From contig NZ_NPDU01000064.1 of the NCBI RefSeq assembly GCF_002811985.1, positions 1-24,874 on the forward strand: a DNA stretch of 24,874 nucleotides, written 5' to 3'. Below, piece after piece: positions 9,114 through 21,549 of this stretch. The position numbers and the translations under genes were made by a program. This DNA is from Leptospira adleri (GTDB lineage Bacteria; Spirochaetota; Leptospiria; Leptospirales; Leptospiraceae). Each line of letters begins with the position of its first letter. Position 1 is the stretch's first letter. A model generated the notes under the pieces. That model saw only the letters and a program-made list of their open reading frames with translations, was not told the DNA's origin and ran no database searches.

Positions 9114-9897
9114 GAAATCAAAATTCCGAGATAAAAAAGTAATTCGGTGACTTGTTGAGTGAAGCCGAGGCAATCACCCGTAAAACCTTCGATCCATTTT
9201 TTAAAATAGTATCTAAGATAGAAGATCATAATGGATGCGAATCCAAAACCGAGAAGGACGTGCGGGATTTGATTCGGATAGCTTTTTAAGAAGTAGAATG
9301 CGGGAAAACATCCAAACACCGTGGAAACGATAAAATCGGAAACGAACAATTCCTTAACGATCGGCTTGGATTTGGAAAGATCGTTGTCCCTTGCATACGG
9401 AATCAACATCATCAAAACCATCGCGGACCATCGGCTTGCGGAATGTGCGAACCAGGAGGTAAGTAAAAAAATCTTAGGTGAGAATTTGAACAACTCAACC
9501 AAGAGATAAAATTTCAATCCTAAGGAAAGAATTAAACCGATCGAACCGAAGGTTCCGATTCGACTGTCCTTCATAATTTCCAAAATTTTTTCTTTATTCC
9601 AACCGCCGCCGAACGCGTCGCAGACGTCGGCGAGTCCGTCCTCGTGAAATCCACCGGTGATCAATACGCTTACGATCATTCCTAATACGATCGAAATTTC
9701 GATCGGAAGAATCTGCGCCAATCCGTAACTCGCAAAAGACGCGCCGGCGGAAACGATCCAACCGATCAAAGGAAAATATCGGGAAGAACGGGAGAGCGCT
9801 TCTTCGGAATAGATATAAAACGGAGGAACAGGAAGTCTAGTATTGAACATCCACGAAGCGCAAAAACGATTCCATTCTTGCCGAAAAAAAGAAAAGA

Positions 9898-9901
<4 letters not shown>
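9098..9901 (-). CDS. cobS: Adenosylcobinamide-GDP ribazoletransferase
   Basis: A 267-aa integral membrane enzyme that joins adenosylcobinamide-GDP to alpha-ribazole (or its phosphate), the last main step of nucleotide-loop assembly. The signature [18 protein letters not shown] lies at 83-100 with its acidic metal-binding residues, followed by [12 protein letters not shown] at 112-123. Several hydrophobic helices fill the rest, as expected for the inner-membrane location. Length matches the family. The start overlaps the end of cobT by four bases, indicating translational coupling. Confidence 0.95.
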
Positions 9902-10928
<1,027 letters not shown>

Positions 10929-10932
<4 letters not shown>

Positions 10933-11534
10933 ACAGTAAGTTCCTTTTCCGTCCGATTTTTAGAAATCGAAATTCTTTCCTTAAACTTCAATTCCACTCT
11001 GTCTAGTATGCCGAATAACGCGGAAGTGTAAAGCAAATCACCTAACAGCGTACCTGCGAAATACGGAATTGCAACCAGATAACAGGTCAGCAATCCTTCC
11101 CAAGTTCTCGGATACAGAGAGGAAAAAGCCCAAACGGAGAAATTGGAAAGGAGAAAAAACTGGACGCTCGCCAAAAGCGCGACTCCGGAAACGAACATTA
11201 GCTTTTTTTGATCCTTCAGAAAGAATTTTCCGAGAAGGACGTTTATCAACAGCGAAAGATAAACGAGAAAAAAACCTTCGTAAAACATTTCGAAACCGTG
11301 AATTCGAGAAAGAATATAATCCGTGGTTAAAAGGATAAACATCGGAAATAAAAACGATTTCCAGCCTTGAACTCGGGCGCCCGAATAAACCGTCATTGCG
11401 CCGACCGAAGTGAAGTTGGAGGGATGAGGTAAAAACCGGGAAATTCCCGCAAGAATCACCGCTAAAGTCGAAACGCCTTCGTTTCGGTTAAAAGCGTTTT
11501 TCCATTTTTGTAAAACGAGATTGATTTGATTCAT
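10929..11534 (-). CDS. DUF6580-type membrane protein, putative transport protein
   Basis: A 201-aa membrane protein with about five hydrophobic segments. It carries the motif [21 protein letters not shown] at about 32-52, which I recognise as typical of DUF6580 proteins, small membrane proteins resembling the substrate-binding S component of ECF transporters. Its function has not been shown, to my knowledge. The start has AGGAG at good spacing and lies 14 bases after the upstream lipoprotein stop. It overlaps cobT by four bases. Position in a riboswitch-controlled cob operon suggests uptake of a corrinoid, a lower-ligand base such as dimethylbenzimidazole, or cobalt; this is inference. Confidence 0.75.
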
Positions 11535-11548
11535 TAGATTCTCCTAAT

Positions 11549-12391
11549 TTAAGGACTGAGTTGTTTTGCGATAACGCCGTCGATGTCCGGATTTTCATTC
11601 GCACCGGGGATCGGAAGAGTTGTCAGAATCGCTTTTGCGGAAGTGAGTCTGACGTAAAGAAATCCGTTGGTTTGCAGATTTGCCGTTAGGGTTCCGTTAC
11701 AACCGTTTCCGGAAGCGCCGAAGTTCGCGTCGAGAAGATCGAACCCGTCTCCACCGCCTGAAGCGAAGAGCGTCGCCGAATCCATAGGATTTTTTTCCTG
11801 GTTGTAATCCACGTATCGAAGTCCGGCAAATCGAAGCCAATTTGCGGGGTTCGTAGAGAATGTGCCGCCGCCCGTGTACGCGGGATTCCAACCGCACCAA
11901 TTCGTAAGATCGTTCCCAACCTCTACGACTACTGGTTCCAGGAAAACGTTTGTCGGGCTGTTGTTCTGTTGAAACGGATTTTCAAAAACGATAAAGTCGT
12001 TACCCGTCGTGTTTTGAACTTTTTTTCCGTTCCATCCAAGCACGAGTGACGCGCCCGCTCCGTTCGTATCCAAAGTGAAGACGTCCAGAGATCCGTTGAA
12101 ATTGCCGAGTCCCAAGATGCCGTCCGACGCACAGGAAGAATCTTGAAAGCCGGTTCCGAGATCCGCAGGAGCGCTTACGATTTGTTTGGCGTTGTAGATT
12201 CCGACTTGATCGATTGCGGAACGGCTTCGACAAGGATTTTTGAAAACGTTATTCGCGTTCGTCTGTACAAGGAAAAGCAGAGTTGCAATGGATTCCGAAT
12301 CTTCCTTTTGAGTCTCCTTACATCCTAAGGATAAAAAAAGAAGAACGGAAAAAACGAAAATTCGCGGTCCGTGTAGTTTTATACTTTTCAT
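11549..12391 (-). CDS. Putative surface lipoprotein of the B12 operon
   Basis: I choose ATG 12391 (280 aa), because it gives a clean lipoprotein signal: MKSIKLHGPRIF, a hydrophobic core, and the lipobox LSLGC. A start at 12478 would add 29 residues and run into the upstream gene. After the Cys comes a low-charge linker, then a compact domain with several Cys residues (PCRSRS, SSCASDG, NWCGWN, GNGCNG) and the phrase NDFIVFENPF. I associate that phrase with beta-rich secreted proteins in other bacteria, some found near B12-uptake genes, but cannot confirm it here. The domain is rich in Asn, Gly and aromatic residues, as in surface ligand-binding proteins. It is the second gene of the riboswitch operon, so corrinoid binding is a reasonable guess. 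Confidence 0.7.
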   Translation of the reverse strand: MKSIKLHGPRIFVFSVLLFLSLGCKETQKEDSESIATLLFLVQTNANNVFKNPCRSRSAIDQVGIYNAKQIVSAPADLGTGFQDSSCASDGILGLGNFNGSLDVFTLDTNGAGASLVLGWNGKKVQNTTGNDFIVFENPFQQNNSPTNVFLEPVVVEVGNDLTNWCGWNPAYTGGGTFSTNPANWLRFAGLRYVDYNQEKNPMDSATLFASGGGDGFDLLDANFGASGNGCNGTLTANLQTNGFLYVRLTSAKAILTTLPIPGANENPDIDGVIAKQLSP

Positions 12392-12406
12392 AGTTTTACC
12401 CGAAGC

Positions 12407-12434
12407 AAGCGGACTTCGAAAAAGAAATCCGCTT
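12407..12434 (-). other. Intercistronic hairpin between the two lipoprotein genes
   Basis: Arms AAGCGGA (12407-12413) and TCCGCTT (12428-12434) pair perfectly across a 14-base loop. The hairpin lies between the stop of the first lipoprotein and the start of the second. It has no following T-run, so it may set message stability or uneven expression rather than end transcription. Confidence 0.4.
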
Positions 12435-12449
12435 ACTCCGCTCTTTAAT

Positions 12450-13022
12450 TTATTTCGCTTCGAAACGATTCCAAACAAAACCGGTTCCAGGCGTGAAGGT
12501 GTTGTTCGTATAACAGCCGGCGTTCATATTCGTTTTGTCGTTTACTTGAGTGCTCGCTTTGATTGCATCCAAAGTGGTTTTATTTCCGGTTAAATCGCCG
12601 CAGAAATAAAACTTATTGTCGCTGAAATAATTCCAGTAGTAAGCTGAGAATTTTCCAACGGCGCCGAACGGATGAACCGTAAATTGAACATAGATAACCT
12701 GTTTTGAATTATCATACGCTACGATATTTCCTTCGTAAGTGGACGTGCCAGTGCTGCTTGCTTGCTTGAAGGTGTAATTCGTGATCGTATATTCTCCGGT
12801 CTTGACCGTACCTGCGGAGTTGAATGCGTCGCCTGCATAAGTGGGAGTTCCGTTGTAAGCGTTCCAAGTTCCTGCGATTTGCAGATTCGTTGCATTGACG
12901 ATCGCTAAGATACTGGAGACTTGATCGTTCTTATTATCCTCCGACTTCGTTTCAAAACAGTTCACTGTTCCCAAAAGGAGAAGGGTAGTTACCAAAAGGT
13001 TCCAAAGTACATTACGTTTCAT
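12450..13022 (-). CDS. Unassigned lipoprotein, first gene of the B12 operon
   Basis: A 190-aa lipoprotein, the first gene behind the cobalamin riboswitch. The N-terminus MKRNVLWNLLVTTLLLLGTVNC is a lipoprotein signal with Cys 22 as the lipid site. An acidic Asn-rich linker follows, then a single domain starting IAGTWNAYNG and ending GFVWNRFEAK. It is rich in Tyr, Thr, Asn and aromatic residues and has two Cys residues (FYFCGD, NAGCYT) that could form a disulfide. The pattern of short alternating strands suggests a small beta-barrel or sandwich. I do not recognise a named family. AGGAAA sits seven bases before the ATG. A role in cobalamin capture at the cell surface is suggested only by its position. 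Confidence 0.75.
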   Translation of the reverse strand: MKRNVLWNLLVTTLLLLGTVNCFETKSEDNKNDQVSSILAIVNATNLQIAGTWNAYNGTPTYAGDAFNSAGTVKTGEYTITNYTFKQASSTGTSTYEGNIVAYDNSKQVIYVQFTVHPFGAVGKFSAYYWNYFSDNKFYFCGDLTGNKTTLDAIKASTQVNDKTNMNAGCYTNNTFTPGTGFVWNRFEAK

Positions 13023-13033
13023 GGTTGTTTCCT

Positions 13034-13094
13034 ACAAAAGTTGTCTTTTGTCGGGGCAGATAAGATTCTATGTTTAGAATCGTTTGAATTCAAA
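13034..13094 (-). promoter_or_regulatory. Structured leader between riboswitch and first gene
   Basis: Three symmetric elements follow one another. TTTGAATTCAAA is a 12-base palindrome at 13083-13094. A seven-bp hairpin occupies 13064-13081 (GATTCTA/TAGAATC, 4-base loop). A second seven-bp hairpin occupies 13034-13051 (ACAAAAG/CTTTTGT, 4-base loop) and ends one base before the ribosome-binding site AGGAAA. They may take part in translational control. Confidence 0.4.
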
Positions 13095-13143
13095 TTAGAA
13101 TCCGATCTAAACGAATGGATTGTAAAAGTTAGATTTTCCACTC

Positions 13144-13173
13144 GGGTCCCCCGACGTTCGTCTTTCGGGACCC
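13144..13173 (-). promoter_or_regulatory. GC-rich hairpin, candidate riboswitch expression platform
   Basis: GGGTCCC (13144-13150) and GGGACCC (13167-13173) form a perfect seven-bp stem downstream of the aptamer on the minus strand. There is no clear U-run after it, so it is not a standard intrinsic terminator. The GUCCC in its 5' arm could instead pair with GGGAC in the 3' strand of the aptamer's closing stem, which would make the two structures mutually exclusive. Confidence 0.45.
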
Positions 13174-13211
13174 CATCGCGGAAGCATGAAAATGCGTAGG
13201 CGAGTTTCGAA

Positions 13212-13341
13212 CTGTCCCTACCTCGAGGACTTTGTTCGCGGGGAAGATCTGGCTTATCGACTTTCCTTCGAAAATCGAAATCACAGTTGCGGGTCAGCGT
13301 GGGAATTACACCCAACTTCCTCCCTGAAAGCTTAGGGACAG
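13212..13341 (-). promoter_or_regulatory. Cobalamin (B12) riboswitch aptamer
   Basis: Read on the minus strand, the segment shows the conserved order of a cobalamin riboswitch. A perfect nine-bp closing stem (13333-13341 with 13212-13220, CTGTCCCTA/TAGGGACAG) encloses GGGTGTAATTCCCAC (13299-13313), then GACCCGCAACTGTGA (13281-13295), then the B12-box AAGCCAGATCTTCCCCGCG (13237-13255). It points at the lipoprotein-DUF6580-cobT-cobS-cobC genes, which start 190 bases downstream. Binding of adenosylcobalamin or another cobalamin is expected to reduce expression of the operon. Confidence 0.92.
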
Positions 13342-13496
13342 GGGAAAATTTCGACTCTGTCCGGGCAACAAATTTTCCCACGGAAAAATACGGAAGATTT
13401 CCTTTCCTTTTAGTCAAAATCTTTCCTTAGAAAGAAGGGTGAAATGCCGAAAATAAAGATTGGGATCGAATTCCCGAATTCAATTCGGACTTAAAA

Positions 13497-14843
13497 ATGG
13501 AAATAAGCAGATCGGAGTTTATCAAGTTAGGAATTTTGACCGCCGCGGGCATTTCCAGCCTTCCTGGGATGAATTTACGTGCGCAGGGATCGTCCGGGCC
13601 ACAAAAGACCGTAATTGTCCTTGGAGGTGGAATTTCCGGATTGTATGCGGCTTACCTTTTGGGAAAAACCGGGATAAAGGTAAAACTGATCGAAGCGACG
13701 GATCGTTTGGGAGGAAGAATCCGGACGGTCGCTGATCCGAGCGGAAATTTTTTGGATTTAGGCGCGGAGTGGATTCAAGCGGAACATAGAACCGCGCGGA
13801 GTCTTGTCAGAGAATTGGGATTGAAGACAACGGATTTCGAAGTTCAATCCGATCTTTTTTTCGGCTCCTACCAAAAAGCCGGTACTTGGGATATCTCGCC
13901 GAAGTCTCAGGAAATTCTGAACAAACTCGTTCAGATGAATTCCAAGATCAACTCGGTTCAACAACAAGAGTTGGACAGAATCAGTTTTTATAATTTTTCA
14001 ATCTACCAGGGAATGACTCCCGAAGATCTCGCGATTTTGAACTTTAAATATTCCTTATATTATGGAGATTCCTTACGATCTCTTTCCGCGCAGAAAGTCT
14101 TATCCGATCTAACGAATTTTCCAAAATACAACACTCGAATCGAAGGCGGAATGGAAGCTCTTGCAAAGGCTCTCGTTTTTTCTCTGGAAAACACCGAAAC
14201 CGTATTTGCCGATCCGGTCGTATCGGTTTTTCAAGGAGAAGGAAAAGTCGCCGTTACTACCGCATCCGGGAAGAAGATAGAAGGGAACGCTTGTATTTCC
14301 ACGATTCCCGCAAGCCAACTAACATCGATTCAATGGGAGCCGGAATTGGACAAAGAAAAGAAATTATCCGCGCTGAGAATTCGATATTCAAGAATATATA
14401 AAACTTTTCTAATGCTTCGAGAAGCTCCCTGGACGAGAGAAAATTTTTCCGCGTATTCCGATTCCGCGGCGGGATTTCTTTACGACGCCGGAACAAAGTC
14501 GAATTCGGAAGAAAAAGTTTTGGGGATGATCTCCGCGGGAGACCGTTACGACGTTATGGCGGCTTCCACAGACGCTCTGAAGGTCGAATACATCCGTCTG
14601 GCTTTGGAACGGTTGAGCCAGAAGAAAGATTTGCAAGTCACTCGGATTCAAAGTAGCGATTCGGCCTATTCCAAATACGTTCCATCCGGGATCGCGACGT
14701 TTCCGCCGGGAAGTTACGGATCGATCATATCCTTGCTAAAGCCTATGGATCGAATCTTTTTCGCCGGAGAACATACCGCGGAATTAAACGGAACCGTCGA
14801 AGGCGCTCTTGCTTCCGCGATCCGGGCCGTCAATCAGGTATGA
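13497..14843 (+). CDS. Exported flavin monoamine oxidase-like FAD oxidoreductase
   Basis: A 448-aa FAD enzyme of the amine oxidase family. The dinucleotide-binding motif [17 protein letters not shown] lies at about 39-55 (GGGISG 43-48), followed by [14 protein letters not shown] at 64-77, where Glu 65 binds the FAD ribose and RLGGR is typical. The C-terminal flavin motif is [21 protein letters not shown]. The N-terminal 30 residues form an export signal beginning SRSEFIKLG, which resembles the twin-arginine motif SRRxFLK but with Ser at the second Arg. Proteins with folded FAD usually need Tat export, so this matters. The start ATG 13497 has GGA upstream. It is divergent from the B12 operon. 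The substrate (polyamine, amino acid or carotenoid-like compound) cannot be read from the sequence. Confidence 0.85.
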   Translation: MEISRSEFIKLGILTAAGISSLPGMNLRAQGSSGPQKTVIVLGGGISGLYAAYLLGKTGIKVKLIEATDRLGGRIRTVADPSGNFLDLGAEWIQAEHRTARSLVRELGLKTTDFEVQSDLFFGSYQKAGTWDISPKSQEILNKLVQMNSKINSVQQQELDRISFYNFSIYQGMTPEDLAILNFKYSLYYGDSLRSLSAQKVLSDLTNFPKYNTRIEGGMEALAKALVFSLENTETVFADPVVSVFQGEGKVAVTTASGKKIEGNACISTIPASQLTSIQWEPELDKEKKLSALRIRYSRIYKTFLMLREAPWTRENFSAYSDSAAGFLYDAGTKSNSEEKVLGMISAGDRYDVMAASTDALKVEYIRLALERLSQKKDLQVTRIQSSDSAYSKYVPSGIATFPPGSYGSIISLLKPMDRIFFAGEHTAELNGTVEGALASAIRAVNQV

Positions 14844-14856
14844 AAAAGAATCCAAA

Positions 14857-14885
14857 AAAGGAATTCAAAAAAAATGAATTCCTTT
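14857..14885 (-). terminator. Probable terminator hairpin between convergent genes
   Basis: Eleven-base perfect arms (14857-14867 and 14875-14885, AAAGGAATTCA/TGAATTCCTTT) enclose an A7 loop. On the minus strand the stem runs into further T residues and a second T-run, which suits termination of the PhlG-like gene ending at 14980. It may also serve the amine oxidase gene. Confidence 0.5.
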
Positions 14886-14979
14886 CACGACTTAAAACGA
14901 AAGAGAAGATAATATAAGAATTTTCTGATATTTTGTCTTTCTGAAATTTTAAACGATTTTTCGGAATATGCGTTTTCGA

Positions 14980-15651
14980 TCAAACGGCACTTCGTTCCAG
15001 TCTCGAAGAATTTTCCTTTTTGTAGAGTTCGGGAAGGAAACGTTCGAATTGTCCCACCTCTTCGATATTATGACGAATCCAAGCCAATCCTCTCGCTTTG
15101 TTAAAAACGAATTTTAAGAATAATGGACGAATGAGTCTCCAGGTCCATCCTTTCCAACCGATGATGAGGCAGTTTTCGTAGATCGTATCGTTTCCGAATT
15201 CCGCAAAAGTATACTCCATTCTTGCGACTTTGTATTTTCCTTCCAGTTTCGGATTATGAATGTAACCTGTTTCGTCTAACTTTTCAATATCGGTGACTAT
15301 GTTTACGATGTAATTTTTATTTCTACCGAGATATTCCACTAAACGAATGGAAGCGCCCGGTCCGATCGAACCGTCGGGAAGTCTTTTTTCGTAACTCGCG
15401 TGAACGTGGTCTTCTGGATGCCAGACTCGGTATCTTTCGTAATCTCCGCCTTCATATTCCATCTTTCCTTCAAGGTGTGAAAACCACCAAACGAGCATTT
15501 TCGGAGTAACACCTCTTACGGGCGCGTGTCGAATCCAAAATTGAACCCTGCCGTCCGGAAGTGTTCTCGTGCCGGATACGGCGGTTTCAACCCCTTTTTT
15601 TAGCCAGGCGACAGGAAGAATTTTGGGAATCGTCAAATCAACTTCTTTCAT
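14980..15651 (-). CDS. DAPG hydrolase (PhlG)-like protein
   Basis: A 223-aa cytoplasmic protein resembling the PhlG/DAPG hydrolase family, zinc enzymes that cleave a carbon-carbon bond in 2,4-diacetylphloroglucinol. Landmarks are MLVWWFSHLEGKMEYEGGDYERYRVWHPEDH at about 52-82 and GLAWIRHNIEEVGQFERFLPELY at about 188-210. His 78, His 82, Glu 106 and the H194-N-I-E-E198 pair are plausible metal ligands. I choose ATG 15651, since GAGGTG lies just before it; an ATG at 15681 would add ten residues and read through operator 1. It is divergent from a tetR gene, as phlG is from the TetR gene phlH in Pseudomonas. A real DAPG substrate in this organism is unlikely; a related phenolic or acylated compound is possible. 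Confidence 0.75.
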   Translation of the reverse strand: MKEVDLTIPKILPVAWLKKGVETAVSGTRTLPDGRVQFWIRHAPVRGVTPKMLVWWFSHLEGKMEYEGGDYERYRVWHPEDHVHASYEKRLPDGSIGPGASIRLVEYLGRNKNYIVNIVTDIEKLDETGYIHNPKLEGKYKVARMEYTFAEFGNDTIYENCLIIGWKGWTWRLIRPLFLKFVFNKARGLAWIRHNIEEVGQFERFLPELYKKENSSRLERSAV

Positions 15652-15661
15652 AAACACCTCA

Positions 15662-15679
15662 GTATAGTAAATACTATAC
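15662..15679. promoter_or_regulatory. Operator 1, 18-bp palindrome
   Basis: GTATAGTAAATACTATAC has perfect eight-base arms around a two-base centre. It lies directly upstream of the PhlG-like start and contains TATAGT on the minus strand, which could be a -10 element, so a bound regulator would block it. It is almost identical to the palindrome centred 32 bp away. Confidence 0.75.
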
Positions 15680-15693
15680 ATTTAAATTAACAG

Positions 15694-15711
15694 GTATTGT
15701 ATTTACTATAC
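15694..15711. promoter_or_regulatory. Operator 2, near-perfect copy of operator 1
   Basis: GTATTGTATTTACTATAC has arms matching at seven of eight positions. It is the inverted copy of operator 1 with one change. The centre-to-centre distance of 32 bp is about three helical turns, placing two regulator dimers on the same face of the DNA. Confidence 0.72.
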
Positions 15712-15716
15712 AAGCA

Positions 15717-15742
15717 CTTTTTTTAAGATTAGTTAAAAAAAG
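15717..15742. repeat. T7/A7 inverted repeat in the divergent promoter region
   Basis: Arms CTTTTTTTAA (15717-15726) and TTAAAAAAAG (15733-15742) are perfectly complementary across GATTAG. A-tracts of this kind bend DNA. It lies five bases past operator 2, on the side of the tetR gene. Confidence 0.45.
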
Positions 15743-15809
15743 AAAATCCAATTCTGAATTCTACTTTCATTCTAAGCTCGAGTTTCAGAATCGAACGTAG
15801 GGAAACGCC

Positions 15810-16460
15810 TTGAAACTGAATCGAAAAAAATTACTGATCGAATACGGCAAATATATCCATCCGTCAAGCGAGAAGGAAAAAGACGTCCTTCGAGCCGGCG
15901 AAACCCTTTTTGGCGAGAGAGGGTTCGAAGGAACGACGACCGCCGAGATTGCGAAAGAAGCAAAGGTAACCGAGAGAACCTTGTTCAAATACTTCCCTAC
16001 GAAAAAAGATCTCTATATCAGAATTTTGTCTTCTATCGTCTATGAAACCGCTTTTGCGGAGCAAATGCCGGAACTCCGTAAATTCCTGGAAGAAAGAAAC
16101 GTTTCCTTTGAGCAGTGGTCTCTTACGATTATGAGGAATCGCATCGAAGCAGCGAAGAAGAATCATCACAAAGTACGGATTCTCGCATCCGCGATTCTTC
16201 ACGATTCCGGTTTTGCGGAATATTTCGGTTCGATCTGGAAAGAAAATCTCTTCGAGCCCGCTTTAGATGCGGTCCGTTATTTTCAAGAGAAAGGTGAAAT
16301 TCGAAAATCGATAGATCCGGAAACTTTCGTGAAAACTTCCTTTAGTATCAACATTTCTTATCTGATCTATCGATTTGTTTTGAGTAAAGACGAAGGATTT
16401 GACGATGAGGCTGAGTTAAGAAAAATTATGGACATCATCGGGCAAGGAGTTCTAAGCTGA
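15810..16460 (+). CDS. TetR-family transcriptional regulator
   Basis: A 216-aa regulator. The N-terminal helix-turn-helix covers about residues 25-68: VLRAGETLFGERGFEGTTTAEIAKEAKVTERTLFKYFPTKKDLY, a textbook TetR DNA-binding domain. The rest is helical and should hold the ligand pocket and dimer interface. The start is TTG 15810, with TAGGGAAA five bases before it. It is divergent from the PhlG-like gene, with two palindromic operators between, so it most likely represses that gene and possibly itself until a small phenolic or hydrophobic ligand binds. Confidence 0.9.
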   Translation: MKLNRKKLLIEYGKYIHPSSEKEKDVLRAGETLFGERGFEGTTTAEIAKEAKVTERTLFKYFPTKKDLYIRILSSIVYETAFAEQMPELRKFLEERNVSFEQWSLTIMRNRIEAAKKNHHKVRILASAILHDSGFAEYFGSIWKENLFEPALDAVRYFQEKGEIRKSIDPETFVKTSFSINISYLIYRFVLSKDEGFDDEAELRKIMDIIGQGVLS

Positions 16461-16893
16461 TCCGATTTTTTTAGAGCGAACGAATTGTTTAGAATATTCT
16501 AATAGTTTTATATATTCAAATTATCCATATATACTCTCTTTTTATCCGGAATTTTGTACCCTGATTCCGGCGGCGTATAAGAAGATATTTTCGTAAAATT
16601 TTACCCAGAGGGCTTTGAGTCCGTTTTCAAGTAGAATTTTAAAGCAGGATGGTTTGTCGTAACAATCGGCTCGTTTTAAAATAGATTGACGAGTTGTCTC
16701 AGTGCAAACTCGCGTTTTAAAAAAATTACAGTGAAAGAATTGACGCCTTCAGGCTAAGATGAATTTGTATTTGCGAAAAATTGATTTTTTTTACGGAGTC
16801 GTATCGAATTTTTCCAAAATGCCAAGAACTGAACAGAAATTTCCAAACGACTTAATTTTATAAATCGTTTGGAAATGTTAACGCAAAGACGGA
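16461..16893. other. Non-coding AT-rich gap between convergent tetR and topoisomerase genes
   Basis: I find no convincing gene in these 433 bases. They hold a 12-base palindrome GTAAAATTTTAC at 16593-16604, a weak hairpin CGAGTT/AACTCG at 16690-16712 followed by CGTTTT that could end tetR transcripts, and the stronger hairpin at 16839-16876 listed separately. Confidence 0.5.
16839..16876 (-). terminator. Hairpin downstream of the topoisomerase operon
   Basis: Twelve-base perfect arms (ATTTCCAAACGA 16839-16850, TCGTTTGGAAAT 16865-16876) flank a 14-base AT loop, starting 18 bases after the topoisomerase B-subunit stop on the minus strand. The following T-run is weak, so it may be a terminator or a 3' stabiliser. 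Confidence 0.55.
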
Positions 16894-20414
<3,521 letters not shown>

Positions 20415-20432
20415 ACAGTTTTGGCCAACGAA

Positions 20433-20462
20433 ATTCTAGAACACTATCCTGTCAACTGTAAA
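20433..20462 (-). promoter_or_regulatory. Candidate promoter of the topoisomerase operon
   Basis: On the minus strand, TTTACA (20457-20462) and TAGAAT (20433-20438) are separated by 18 bases, each one mismatch from consensus. The predicted start lies about 12 bases before the ATG, and I see no clear ribosome-binding site. Such a short leader would be unusual, so this is tentative. Confidence 0.4.
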
Positions 20463-20616
20463 AAGCCGACTGGATTTAATAACGGTATTTTTCAGGTGAA
20501 AGAGGGTAAATTTCACTTTCGGACATTTGCATATCGGACCCCCCGTTTTTGTAAAGAAAGTTTAATTTTTGGGTTTTTCCTTGCCGGTTTTTGCAAAAAG
20601 CACGATCTACAAGTAG

Positions 20617-21545
<929 letters not shown>

Positions 21546-21549
<4 letters not shown>

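Noticed and set aside
13019..13417. 132-codon minus-strand open frame across the region before the first B12 lipoprotein
   Set aside because: It runs through the whole cobalamin aptamer and its hairpins, shows no domain, and its composition follows the RNA structure. The riboswitch explains the sequence.
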